In this document: in pieces, positions 46,077-57,327 of the stretch
Position numbering within the stretch: the first letter of the stretch is position 1
Layout of the letters: each line of letters starts with the position of its first letter
NCBI RefSeq assembly: GCF_002105155.1
Contig: NW_019028985.1
Span: 310,001-374,000 of the forward strand
Reading direction: 5' to 3'
Origin: Lobosporangium transversale
Lineage: Eukaryota > Mortierellomycota > Mortierellomycetes > Mortierellales > Mortierellaceae
Length of the DNA: 64,000 nucleotides
Translations under genes and position numbers: made by a program
Notes under the pieces: model-generated
The model's input: the letters and a program-made list of their open reading frames with translations, nothing else
What the model was told of the DNA's origin: nothing
Database searches by the model: none

Positions 46077-48932
46077 TTACAGCCTCCTGGTTGTTGCCAT
46101 TGAAGGATTCAAAAGGTTTGATCGCGTTGACTCTACTTCATAAAACGTATACCAGTTGATCCCTCGCAAGGGTCCTCGCCGGTCTTCTGAAAAGAACCCC
46201 ACACAGTTCTGCCACAGTCCAAAGTCAAATGGGTTGGACTCTTCATTTCCATCGCCATGATGCTTGCGCCTCCTTGCAGTCCCTACAAGCAAATTCCACA
46301 TGCCTCCTCCTCTTCCTCTGTGGTTGTGCCGATGACCATTATGGTCCGAATGATCACCAATCCCAATTGGCTTAGATTCCTCTTCTCTCGTCATTAATGT
46401 AGTGTCATCTTCTTCAACTCCTGCTCCTGTCCCCGCCTCTAGTAAATTAATACTTTCTTCTTGGAGTGGATGGCCAACACCAGCCATCTCAGAATCAATC
46501 TCAGCAAGAGATCGGAGAACACGCTGGCGGATATTGTTGGATCTTCCTAGATAGCTGTGTCGATGATGATTCAAGGCTTCGTTTGTTGTCTTGGCTTGTC
46601 CAATTTGATACAGCTGTACAATGAAAAGGAGTCCAGGCCATGTCATTTGGAAGATAGACCAGAACGCAAGCGTTGTTGTAAACGCATCATATTGAAAATA
46701 ACTACATAGACTAGGCCCAAGGAGACATGGGTTGGGTGATTTGGGATCATACTTGGGCGACATCACCGCAAGGTCTAGTGGAAGCATGAAAATGTAATAT
46801 TGCATTAGGAATGTAAAAAAAAGACTATAGACATTAACATATATATCGTATTCATTTTCAAGACATGATATTACAGATACTTACATTCAAATGAAAGATA
46901 TGCGTACATGGGTACTGTAGAGAGGAATAGTGCCAGGAAAATGATAAAAGACCTATGATTCTTGGCGCCAATACAATTATAGATCCAAGGGCAATGGTGA
47001 TCAAACTTGGCTACACATCGATTGCAGACCTTGCAATGCTTGGACCTCATGGGTCTTTGGCTCACACATGTCACACAGAAGTGTCGTGCATCTAACAAAC
47101 CTCGATCGGCCATTTGTATAACAGCTTCTCGTTGAGACTCGATCGATGTATTGGGTTTCGTCCAGCCAGGATCTGCCATTACAGAGCCATAAAAGAAGTA
47201 TAGCGCAGAGACATAGTCCACAATGAATGCAAGGTTAAGCCAGAATAGATGTGAAGTGTCTAAAGCCGAAATCTCGTATCATTAGATAAGATCCCCAATG
47301 CATATATAATAAATATTAAAAAAAAAAAAGATAGAGGATGAATCTACTTACTGAATAAAATGTAGCGCAGCCATACGAATCCTACCCAAAAGGCTGTAGA
47401 CTGAAAGACAGCAGTGTAGTATGGGGTCTGTAACATGTCATTTGGTGTCCTTGTCCTTAGTAGGATTTTGACTGATCCGACATGCCCAATCAAAAATTGG
47501 ACGATTGCAACTGGCATGGCAATGTACCACGAAAACAGGGTCATTAGCTCCAATGTAAGGAACAGTGTCACATAAGGGATGAAATAAATAATCGTATTGG
47601 TGGTTTTCTATGTAAAATATAAATAAAAAGCGCTTAGACTTGTATCCTTTCCGCTACTCTAGAATTTCCTTTCCATGAAAGCATGTGTCGTGGCTATACC
47701 TTATCAAACAATGATCTTCGCGTCCGACCATCGCTAGCCAATTTGGCATCACTGAGTGCTTTCTCCCAGATGACGGATTCCTTAAGCTCTTTGATCATAT
47801 CCATTGGGGTCTTTCCCGACTTGTCTCCCGCCTTGACATCTGCACCCGCCTTCAAGATTTTAGATAGACAATCTCGGTTCCCTTTGACAACGGCCCAATG
47901 CAATGGCGTGAACCCTTCTCGGTCTTTTGTATCAACTCGAGCCCCTTGCTTCAACAAGATATCAACACTAAGACTGTCACATTGATATGCAGCCCACATT
48001 AAGCAGGTATGTCCCAGTGTGTCAGGGATATCCACAGGCATTTCTCCTGCCATAATCAAATACAGTATCAACATTGCGTTTGATGAATGTGTAGCTAAAT
48101 GAAGTGCGTTGAATCCTTGTGAATCCTGTGCAAGGGGGTCAGCACCATATTTAAGCAAGAGCTTTGCCATGTTCAAATGTCCGTTTCTGTTCAAATTTTC
48201 CCCACCCCGCATAAAAAGAAAAGAAAAAAAAGTCAGAATGAAAATGTAAAACATAAAAAAAAAAAAAGTTACTTCACTCACCTTGTGCACCAATGCAATG
48301 GTGTGGCCACTAGCTCTCCCCCGACAGCATCTACCTCTGCACCATGATCCAGAAGGTATTTGGCGACGGGAATTTGATTGTTGATGGCTGCCCAATGCAA
48401 TGCAGTGACGTCTTGAAAATCTCTGCTCTTAACTAACGCTGGATCTGCTTCGACAAGTCTTGCAGCAATAGCAAGTTTGCCCATTTGAGCAGCCTGAAAA
48501 ATATTGATATCTAATGCGATTTTTGTAAAATATCAGGGAAAGAAAGAAACCGTAAACCAGAATGGGCATGTTAATTGATGTATTTTAACAGCAGTGTGAT
48601 GAAAAAGGTTTGGAAATTATTGCTCCTTGGCTGTCAAAGGTTTAGGTGACCCTTGTAATATTTGAACTTTGACAGAGGGTGCAGATTGAACCCAAGTACT
48701 GAAAGTTCTCTTATGTTCGGAATTATTCGTTACCTTCAAAATCCTCCTCTGCGTTAGGTGAAGGACGAAACTGTGGGTTGACATCCTCTGTTTCATTAGA
48801 GTCAGTGTTCGCATTGGATGTATCCTTTATGGTAGACGAGGATGTCATTCCTGCATGGTTGTCAGTCGTTGTTCCATGAGAAAGAGTGACCTCGACATGG
48901 CTACCGGTATCGGTGTTTGAGCTCGAGACCAT
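46077..48932 (-). CDS. AKR1: Ankyrin-repeat DHHC palmitoyltransferase, Akr1 type
   Basis: Exons run from the ATG at 48932 (MVSSSNTDTG…, acidic N-terminus) through ~48515-48290, ~48190-47700, ~47615-47355, ~47260-46885 and ~46776-46077. Akr1/HIP14 enzymes palmitoylate proteins at Golgi/endosomes, in yeast the kinases Yck1/2. Five or six ankyrin repeats are visible (DVTALHWAAINNQIPVAKYL, DSQGFNALHLATH, GHTCLMWAAYQ, EGFTPLHWAVVKGN, SGKTPMDMI). They are followed by membrane helices, the zinc/catalytic domain (HFCVTCVSQRPMRSKHC, CNRCVAKFDHHCPWIYNC) and further helices. The C-terminus has NPFDFGLWQNC, the Akr1-like counterpart of the NPxD motif. The start of the first ankyrin exon (DINIFQAAQMGK) is typical of the family. 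The last exon was copied into the upstream pseudogene. Confidence 0.92.
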
Positions 48933-49679
48933 GAGCAGGTGAATTGTCTGGACCGTGTCTGTTTCGACTGTGTCCTTTGTTCCTGAGAGCGCGCGACTGT
49001 AAGAGAAAGAGTATAAAAGTCAAGGAATGACTGAATCGAAGGCAGATAGGAAATTGCTAAACAATGCCTTGGATAATAGATGTAAAGATGAAAAGATAGA
49101 TGAAAGAATGAATTCTCAAAAAATAAAAAGAGCGATCCAACTTCGAGTTGACAGAAATTTCGCAGCGCACTGTCCCGGACCAACCATCAACTGACAGGCA
49201 CCCTAAAGCAAAGCTTTCGACTTTCTATACTAGGTCGTGTCGGTATTCATGTCTTAATATTGGAAGAAACCCATAATTCGCGTCATGAAGCATATTTTCG
49301 TCGATCAAAATACATGTCAGAGCAGCGTTCAAGCATCATTCATATTGGAAAAGAAGAGTGGCAATACCGCCTGGTTCAGAGCCTGCACGTGATATTGCCA
49401 CTAATCCAACTTTAGACTGACAAACCTTTCATGGTTCCCTGGCCAGTGCAACAAATTGGAGGAGTAAAGATTTACACAAGGCCATAGCAGGACCATCATT
49501 GAAAATCCATGCAATTGTTCTAAATGGAGCCTTTCTTAAGTTCGTGTATTTTTATTTTATTTCTATTGATCACGTCCAGATATTTCGATCCATTGACATG
49601 TGTGGGCATTGTCTTCCCTTGCAATCCTCTCAGTCCTTGATCTCTTGTTGTTTTCAGGTCCTCCTTGTCTCTTTTTTCT

Positions 49680-49720
<41 letters not shown>

Positions 49721-49759
49721 CGAATGCTCTTCCTCCCATATATACATCCTCCAACCATC
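48933..49759. other. Intergenic region with a 40-nt T run
   Basis: AKR1 upstream side and 3' flank of the small ORF at 49760-50050. A perfect run of forty T lies at 49681-49720. No gene recognised. Confidence 0.5.
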
Positions 49760-50050
49760 TTATACACGCTTGCATTCGAGTGCAGTTTGTGTGGGATCCA
49801 AACTCATAGTGCAAAAAAATCCCTGATCTTGCATAAATGTGAACATCTGCTTGGCCTCGAGCGTAAGGAACTTGACACAGGTTTTTTGACCATTGGGCTC
49901 AATTCTACAGATCTCTTTATTAGTTCCTAGAGGCTCCACCAAATAGGTTGTGTTAGGTCTTGTGAACTGAGCGAGTTTTGTTTTTTCGGATTCCACATCA
50001 GCGGGGTCAATTTTTTCTACAGGAATGGCGGGGTCGAGAGTTGTACTCAT
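49760..50050 (-). CDS. Small uncharacterised protein (96 aa)
   Basis: A single uninterrupted ORF with coding-like composition and no low-complexity sequence. It starts MSTTLDPAIPVEKIDPADV, contains YLVEPLGTNKEICRIEPNG and ends ALECKRV. There is no signal peptide, membrane segment or recognised domain. It has four cysteines, and the middle could form a small beta-rich fold. Its ATG faces the THEM6-like gene, so the 600-bp interval between them would be a shared promoter. I do not recognise a family. Confidence 0.5.
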   Translation of the reverse strand: MSTTLDPAIPVEKIDPADVESEKTKLAQFTRPNTTYLVEPLGTNKEICRIEPNGQKTCVKFLTLEAKQMFTFMQDQGFFCTMSLDPTQTALECKRV

Positions 50051-50654
50051 CGTAACAATCGTCCGTGCAAAAATGTGGGGATGTTGAAAGTGGAGAAGAA
50101 ACGAATGATTTCTTTGTGATGAAAAAATAAAAAAAAAAAAAAAGAATGAATGGAATGTGAAAACCAGCTTGCAGCTGGTTGGTATGACATCATACCAGCA
50201 GTCACTAACTTTACAGCCGATCGATGTTGGCGACCTGGGGCAACCGAAAGCCCGTAAAGTGAGCTACCCAATATATACAACCATACCGTTGCCTTTAAGT
50301 GTATCCGGGCATATTAAAGTGATCTGGCTGGAATCAGAGTTAAATGCAACATATGGGAAGAGCATTTTGCGTCATTGCGGTCCGTTGTGTCAGCAACTGA
50401 GTCCTTCAATCCTCACACGAAGAAGCGTGTTGAGAATGATCGACTTTTTGCCCCAATCGGGCAATGTCCAGTAAATAATTGGTAGTTTGACTTCAGCACG
50501 TGCAAAGGGTGGTTCACATTATGCTGTTAAACTCCACCTCCGAACCGCATTCTTGATTTCTCTGTCTCTTTTACTTACCATTTTCATTTCTTATTATTGA
50601 ATCGCTCATCCTTTTCACTCACTTATTCATCTTCTTTCTGTTCAGTTAACTGTC
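50051..50654. promoter_or_regulatory. Divergent promoter region with paired inverted repeats
   Basis: The 600-bp interval between two divergent starts. It contains two adjacent perfect inverted repeats: 50161-50179 (8-bp arms AACCAGCT/AGCTGGTT, 3-nt centre) and 50180-50195 (7-bp arms GGTATGA/TCATACC, 2-nt centre). The second includes a TGACATCA core resembling a bZIP/CRE-type site. The regulatory role is inference. Confidence 0.4.
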
Positions 50655-51584
50655 ATGCCGTCCGACGCAACAAAGATTGTTCTTGCGCTCATTGCGCTCA
50701 TGCATATAAAGAGTCTTCCTGGAGTCTACACATTACGTTCACTTTCTTACTTCATTAAGGCTCGAACCATGACTGAACCAAGTATCGGACTGCTCGAGGC
50801 AAGCAAGTACCACAGTCGTGTCTGGTTCGATGACCTTGACCTCAATATCCACCTTAACAACTCGTCATATAACAAAATGATGGACTTTGCTCGGATTGAT
50901 CTCTGTTGTCGACTCTTCCCCGGCTGGCAAGTCACCCACAAATTCGATATGTGCCTCGCACAGACCGTGCTCTTTTTCAAAGCAGAAGTCCCACGCTTTA
51001 GCAAGTACACTATCACCAGTCGCATCTTTACATGGGATGACAAATGGATCTGGATGCAACATCGTTTCTCGATTAAAAGAATAACTAAACCCGTACGACA
51101 GACTTTGGAGACTATTAATGCTGCAATTCAATCTGGAAATGAAGGCGAGCAACAGGAGCCTATTAGAGATGAGGATGTAGTTGTAGAAGAAGAGGATGAG
51201 GATGATATCGATCCAATTGAAACTAAGCTGCCCCCCAAGATCAGCAACGATAACAACGGCGTTGGTGGTCAACCAGTACTGACTGCCTCATCACAATCAG
51301 CAAACTTTGGAAACCATCCCAACGATGCTATTGTAGAGATCCCAGACAAGCTGTGTTGCATTGCATATTCGAGAATGGTAGCGAAACATCCTAAGGGCAA
51401 AACTATTGTCCCTACTGTGCTGTTTGCCAAGATGGGTCATAAAGAAGCCTATCCTGGAGAGTGGGAACAGTACCGTCTGTTGGGTATGTCACTGATTGAG
51501 GGCATGATGAAGATTGGAGATCCAACAGCAGATCTGCCTCCTACACCACGCCGGCTCGTCAATCCGACACGCGCTCGAATTTAA
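50655..51584 (+). CDS. THEM6-like thioesterase-superfamily (hotdog) protein
   Basis: A single-exon gene of 309 aa. The N-terminal 35 residues contain a hydrophobic stretch (IVLALIALMHIK), a likely membrane anchor. The core shows hotdog-fold features of the THEM6/4HBT family: VWFDDLDLNIHLNNSSYNKM with the Asp-Asn helix start, FARIDLCCRLFPGW, and LFFKAEVPRFSKYTITSRI. A ~65-residue acidic low-complexity insert (EEEDEDDIDP and neighbours) interrupts the fold before IAYSRMVAKHPKGKTIVP. THEM6 in animals is an ER membrane protein without firmly established substrate; many members lack thioesterase catalytic residues. A downstream in-frame Met (50769) could be the start of the conserved part; the ATG at 50655 was kept for the anchor. 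Confidence 0.8.
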   Translation: MPSDATKIVLALIALMHIKSLPGVYTLRSLSYFIKARTMTEPSIGLLEASKYHSRVWFDDLDLNIHLNNSSYNKMMDFARIDLCCRLFPGWQVTHKFDMCLAQTVLFFKAEVPRFSKYTITSRIFTWDDKWIWMQHRFSIKRITKPVRQTLETINAAIQSGNEGEQQEPIRDEDVVVEEEDEDDIDPIETKLPPKISNDNNGVGGQPVLTASSQSANFGNHPNDAIVEIPDKLCCIAYSRMVAKHPKGKTIVPTVLFAKMGHKEAYPGEWEQYRLLGMSLIEGMMKIGDPTADLPPTPRRLVNPTRARI

Positions 51585-51789
51585 AAGACAGCTTTATTTT
51601 ATAATTTAGACAATCTAGTCCAAGATCGAATGACGCCCCTTAAATTTAATTTACATCGTTAGTCAGGCACAAGTCAAACATTAAACACAGATGGGCGCCC
51701 TCCCAACCCATCTATCCATCTGTTGCACTTCATTTTCATCGTTGACCATTGCTTTTGTTGTTGCTAGGGTTGATAAAGCTCTCTTTCTG

Positions 51790-51812
<23 letters not shown>
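51790..51812. repeat. (TC)n microsatellite
   Basis: About eleven TC dinucleotides followed by a T run, in the short region between the THEM6-like stop and the HOOK start; probably within the HOOK promoter/5' UTR. Confidence 0.85.
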
Positions 51813-51820
<8 letters not shown>

Positions 51821-51895
51821 TTTTTTATCTTTTTACCGTGACATTCTTGGTGATATCTCCCTCGCAACTTCAATTTTGCAAGAACTGTGGCCACG

Positions 51896-53378
51896 ATGGA
51901 CCCAATGGACATTGCCACACTCGCCAATGCCTTTGAGCAATGGGTAATGCCAAGCTTCTCTCCAAAGCGATAAAAAGAGAAACATTTCTCGACATTGTAA
52001 AAGCTTTGCGAACTGGAAAACAACCCACAAGAAGCCTCATTCACTCATAAAACACCGACATGGACCTTTTTTTTTTTTTTTTTTTTTGCTCATGATGAAC
52101 GAAATGTCATATAGGTCAACACTTTTGATAATATCTCACGTCCATGCAGACACATATCTGACCTTTCGGATGGTATCATTCTTTTTGAGGTAGCAGCGGA
52201 TATGTAAGTGTATACCTTGCAGAAAATACGCAGACGAAGAATTGAAGTGTTTGCCTCAAATACTTCGCGCTCTTGCTTATTTACCGACATATTTTCCTTT
52301 CTCTCGTTATCCCACGCTTGTATTCCCCAATTACTTTATCTTTGCATGGGCAAATGACATTCACGATCTAATTCTTGTCCTTCTGTTCTTATAACCACTA
52401 CCACGACTGACAGTGATCCAAAATGGTTCAAGCTTATTCGATCCGCTGATATGGGTGATAACTGGGTACACAAGTATAACAACCTCAAGAAGCTACATAA
52501 GCTTGTGACCCGGTACCTTGAGGAAAAACTCGGCCAATCGCTGGCCAAACTTGATCCTCCAAATTTAAATGCGATTGCAAAGAGTGGTGACCCTGTAGAG
52601 GTTCTCAAGCTTTGTGAACTAGTGATTACTGTTGCAGTTCAGTGTGATAGGAACCAGCATTACATTCTGAAGATCCAGACTTTGCCGCACTCCACGCAAC
52701 GTGCACTCATGCATTCATTAGAACAGGTGCGTGTGACTTTTTTTTTGTAAAGACAATGATGCACTCTTTCTGTGTTTGTATTTCTGTTGGCGCGTGAGAA
52801 GAGTACGCATGATAATGATGCTTTGAGCTAATGATTTCTTTTTTTATTTTTTCTTTGGTCCTTTTCTGTCCATGCAGATTATCGAGGCTCTTAACAGTGG
52901 TTCAACAAGAGACTCAGATATGTGCGTCTGACGATCAACTGACAAAAAAGAAAGGGTGGAGAAAGAATTAATTGCTGACGAAATTCTTTTTTGTTTCCGC
53001 TACTCCTATTTCTAGAGAGGAAAGTAGTATGGATCAAGAGTTGGCTCAATTGCACCAGGAACGCGAAGAGCTTGAGCGTGGAAATCAGCACCTCATGTCT
53101 GAATTACAAAATATGAAACATAAATATGTAAGACTTTTATAAATGTATATAAATATATAATATGGTATCTTATGTGATCTGTAGCTTAACATGGTGTAAT
53201 TATCTCGATAATGTAGGAAGAATTACTTACAGAGAGAGAGGATTTGAGACAAAGGATACGTGATTTAGAAAAGGCCTCTGCGCAGGCATCACAGAGCGGC
53301 AAATCAGATTTCTTAATGCGCACAGAGATTGATCACCTTCGTCAGGATTTGTAAGTTATTCAAGTGCCTTATTTAATC

Positions 53379-53414
<36 letters not shown>

Positions 53415-55113
53415 CTGCTGCTGTTGTTGTAATTACGCATAAAAGTCAACATGCTTGACTATTGTCTATTCATCTTCACGTTAGGCAAAAGAGTGAAGAG
53501 CGCAGGCTGGAACAAGAGAATGTGATCAACAATCAACTGAAAGCCATCGCAGACTTATCAAGAGCAGTAAGTCGAATACCTCATTGGTAGACTTTTTCAT
53601 AAAGGCTGGAGGAGATTTCATTTATAGAAATACCTTTGATTTTTTATTCATACAGGAAGCAGAACTAAGCCTAAAGGCTGATGAAGCAGTGCGTCTAAAA
53701 GACAAGCTGGACGAATATAAGCATGCAATTGATAAGCTTCAGAAGACAGAAAACGTCATTGAAAAATATAAGAAGAAGCTTGAGGAAGGAGCAGACCTTC
53801 GTCGTCAAATGAAGGTTGTGGAGGACCAGAACCAGGAACTTCTTGAACGGAATCGCGAGATTGAAGAAGAATACCGTAAAGTCCTCGCCTTCAAGTCGTT
53901 GATGGAATCCTATAAGGAGCAGATTCTAGCACTGGAATCCAAGAACAGTACGCTTGCTAAGGAGAAGAATAGGCTCGAATATGAGGCCATGCAGCAGGAC
54001 CAGCGGCTGCAGCAGCTAGAGGCAGATCGGTTGCGTGATGGAGAGCAGATGCAACTGTTAGAGGACAAGGTGCGCGAGCTTGAATTCTCTGGTGGTCAAG
54101 GTGTACCTCTCTCGAATGATCTTCAGAATATGGAGACTGATGACATGGAAAGCTCATTATTGGGCCAACGGACATCTCAAACTACAGAACTTAAGCTCGA
54201 AATTTCAAGACTAGAACGAGAGCTCCAGACACTCAAGGAAGAGAAACAGGATGAGGGTGGGTCGAAGGTAACGGTATTGCAGCACTTACTAGATGATGCT
54301 AACAGGATCAAATCCAAGTATGAGCAAGACTATTTAAAAGAACATCAGGATAAGATTGCGCTTCAAGGAGAACTTGATCGTATCCGTGCTGGTAAAGGAG
54401 ATGAAAGTGAGGTCATGATTGCTCTTCGAGCCTCATTCAACGCTTGCGAGAAGGAACTCGCAGATACCAAGAAGGCACTGACTGAAGTGGAAGCCCATAT
54501 TAAAGAGCAGCTGGAACTCAAGAATAAGTATCTTGAAGAGAAGCTTGAAGAGAGGGACACCAAACTCGAGCGTGCGAAAGAGGTATGCTATTTATAAATG
54601 TTTTAATTTTTTATTTCGTTTCTTTATTTTTATATACATGTATTAACATCTTAGTGACATCAATTAATATTCTAATCTAGCTCATTACTTACCAGGATAA
54701 TCGTATCAAGGAGCTCAGCAAGCCAACTTTAAATTCTGATGGATACAATGAAGCAGTCATTTCGTTGAAGAGTGAGCTTGCAGCCAAAGAAGAGGAAGTG
54801 GAGTCACTCAAGGTAATAGAAAAAGAAAAATCATGGCCCTGCCTTTTTTTCTTTTTTTTTTTATATTATTTTTTTTTTACTGATATTAGCTGTTATCGAT
54901 GTCGTTTTATAATCATTACTATTCTAGCGTCAAATGCTTGAGATGCAGAAGCAGAGCCGCAGGGAACAGCTGCTGATGACTTCAGCATGGCACGACCAAC
55001 AAAAGAAGAGTCTCCGGGACAACATTTTGACATATCATCGGAAGGTTGCTCCCACTTCTTGGTTGGGAAAACAGCGTAATGTGTTTAACTCCCAGCTCGG
55101 TACCCGCCATTAG
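51896..55113 (+). CDS. HOOK-family dynein adaptor
   Basis: About ten exons. Exon 1 (51896-51943) gives MDPMDIATLANAFEQW; exon 2 (52115-~52195) gives VNTFDNISRPCRHISDLSDG, together the start of the N-terminal Hook/calponin-like domain. This continues DNWVHKYNNLKKLHKLVTRYL. Hook proteins link dynein-dynactin to early endosomes and other cargo, the Hook domain binding dynein light intermediate chain. From about residue 170 the protein is almost wholly coiled coil (QELAQLHQEREELERGN, LKADEAVRLKDKLDEYKHAI, FKSLMESYKEQILALESKN), as in the family. The C-terminus (MLEMQKQSRREQLLMTSAWH… ending SQLGTRH) is the region that binds cargo adaptors FTS/FHIP in other species. Stop TAG is 55111-55113. Several intron borders are approximate. 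Confidence 0.9.
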
Positions 55114-55299
55114 TCTGAACCCCATCAGTCAATACACAGTTCGTATTTTTTTCCTCGTTTTTGTACAAATTAAAGACATGGACATTTATTTTCTATCCAT
55201 CATTCTTGAGCATTTGTGAGAAATTTATTAATTCTGCACAACTTTGCCCACGAAATCAGATGATTTGGATGTAAAGAGATCTTGGAGGGGAAAAAGTGA
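55114..55299. other. Convergent 3' ends of HOOK and PRP18
   Basis: About 185 bp between the two stops, AT-rich, with no gene. Confidence 0.5.
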
Positions 55300-56974
55300 C
55301 TAAAGGCGCGGGTATTTTTTCTCTGCAAAGGTCATGATGCGCTTAATACTTTGAATCCACTTCCGTGAAGTCTCATCATTGAGCACATGGGCTACTTGCG
55401 CAGAGAAAATCTTTTCACGTCCAGAACGCTCGTGGATACTGTCAATGTCCAAAAAATAAATAAAAAAATAAAAAAATAAATAAAATAAAATAAAAATAGA
55501 AATAGATAAATAAAATAAAAATAATAAAGAAATAAAGAAAAGTTAAACAAAAAATAAAATAAAATTAGAAATAAACAAAAACCTACCCAACCATAGTGAC
55601 TCCAATGGGCCATGGTGCGTTTCCAATAGAAAGCTTCAAGTAAGCATCATTGGCTGCCATGTGTTCTCGCTTATTCATGAGTTCCGCAATTTCTGTGATC
55701 CGCATCAAAACATCTGGTTCCAATGACTTTTGACGTAGTTGCTTGAAAAACGGTCGAAGATACTCTGCAGTCTGCGCTTGTGTTGCTGTTGCCAACTTCC
55801 CTGCTGTGCTTCTCTTGATTTCATCTAATGATTAATGCATACAAAATGCTTGAATGTTTTAAATGAATTGAACTTTGGACAGAATATTGACTCGTATAAA
55901 CCAAGATATTTTCATGTTGCAAAAAACTTTTTTTTTTTTTTTTTTTTTTACCTGGGCGCTGGTCAAGATCATATTCCCATTCCCGTAGAAGACGTTTGAA
56001 ATATGTATAAATCAAAACGTAAAGTTTATCCTGATCCTTCTGAATCAAATCGGTTGAAATTTCGCTTGTATCCTTCAATAGAAAAGTAAAAATAAAAAAA
56101 TACTCATTAAGAAATATAATTGGCTTTGCCCTCATAGTGCCTCAATATACCAAATGTCTTTTTTTTTTTTTTTTTTTTTTTTGCCCAAAGGATTTGACCT
56201 TACCAAATCTTTAGTGGGATCCACTTTTGGTTTCTTCTTTTCTGAATCCTTGCCGCTTTGTTTTCCAAGGGCTTCCATATGCAAACCAGCCTCTGCATTC
56301 TCCAATGCCCTCATGAAATCGTTCCGCTGTCCTTCTGAACGATCTTCCATGAGTTCTAGGGCGCGGAGACGAATCTTGCGTTGTTGATCTGTTTCTGCGA
56401 AAAGGCGAATAGGTTGACCACGTGCGCGGAGGCGACGAACGACTTCTTCAGGTGGGATATTGAAGGTTGCAGAAGAAGCAGCTAGCTCTCCACTGGCTAT
56501 TGCTTCTGCAGAGCCTGATGATCCGTCTGCGGGTGTTGCTGTAGGAGATGATGTAGAATCTGAGGGAGATTCCGTTTGTGATGGTGATGGCGATGATAAC
56601 CTTGCAGCCTGTTCTTTTTTACGATTAACTTCTTTCTCCTCAGCTAGTTTCCGTGCCTTCTCCTGTTTATCACATATTAAAAGAAAAAGAAAAAAGAAAG
56701 ATGAGCTTCTTATCCTTGTTTCTAAACGTCTACAAAAGCGCTGCTATACTGATAGGGGTCTGGAAATAGAGAGAGAACGACACTTCAGCGAGCTGAACGG
56801 CAATTCTTTTTCATTTACCTCTTTTTCTTTACGTTCACGCTCCTGTTCTGCCAAGTACTCTTGCTCCCGTTGTCTTTCCAAATCGCCTCGACGAATGTAC
56901 TTCTTTTTGGCCCCACCTGCTGTGGATTCCAGAGCGGAGCGCTTCTTTTCAAGAGCGGCTGCAAGTAAATCCAT
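55300..56974 (-). CDS. PRP18: Pre-mRNA-splicing factor 18
   Basis: Several exons, starting [17 protein letters not shown] (56974) and ending AEKKYPRL with TAG at 55302-55300. Prp18 acts in the second step of splicing together with Slu7, stabilising 3' splice-site docking in the spliceosome. The charged N-terminus ([19 protein letters not shown]) is followed by an SFM-type motif ([19 protein letters not shown]). The family's C-terminal five-helix domain includes [40 protein letters not shown] and the loop [19 protein letters not shown], which contains the conserved Prp18 signature. The middle has a Ser/Thr/Pro-rich linker. The intron before the last exon is an AT-rich (TAAA)n-like stretch (55448-55580). 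Confidence 0.93.
55448..55575. repeat. TAAA-type simple repeat filling a PRP18 intron
   Basis: Degenerate (AAAT)n/(TAAAA)n over ~130 bp, occupying nearly the whole last intron of PRP18. Confidence 0.75.
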
Positions 56975-57327
56975 GAGAAAAGCTACCTTGTTATTATTAT
57001 TTTTTTTTTTTGTAGGTCGGATTTACTTTTATTTATGTGTGTGTGTGTGTGAATGTCAGTGCCGAGCAAGAGTAATGAAGACGAAACTGGAGTAGGAGAG
57101 AAATGCCGAGCAAAAGTGAATAAAATATTCACTTTTGTGTTGCCCTAGAGACATAAAAGTGTGCCTTCCAGATGGGCAAAGCCACCTTTCTAGATCGTCT
57201 ACCATGAATGGTGGCCTTTTTTTTCTTTTTTTCTCTTTTCTTTTTCTTTCGAAACGCCTGGTACCAAGAAATAACCTTAAATATCCAAAATAAATTTCTT
57301 CACCCACTTCTTTCCTGCCTTATTTCT

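Noticed and set aside
53584-53655. Start of the HOOK coiled-coil exon at the ATG at 53584
   Set aside because: The preceding bases are intron; the exon begins after the acag acceptor near 53656 and continues the upstream coiled coil.
57208-57327. N-terminal extension of TPT1 from an upstream ATG
   Set aside because: The added residues come from a T/C-rich stretch with poly-Phe. The Met at 57328 fits the family better.
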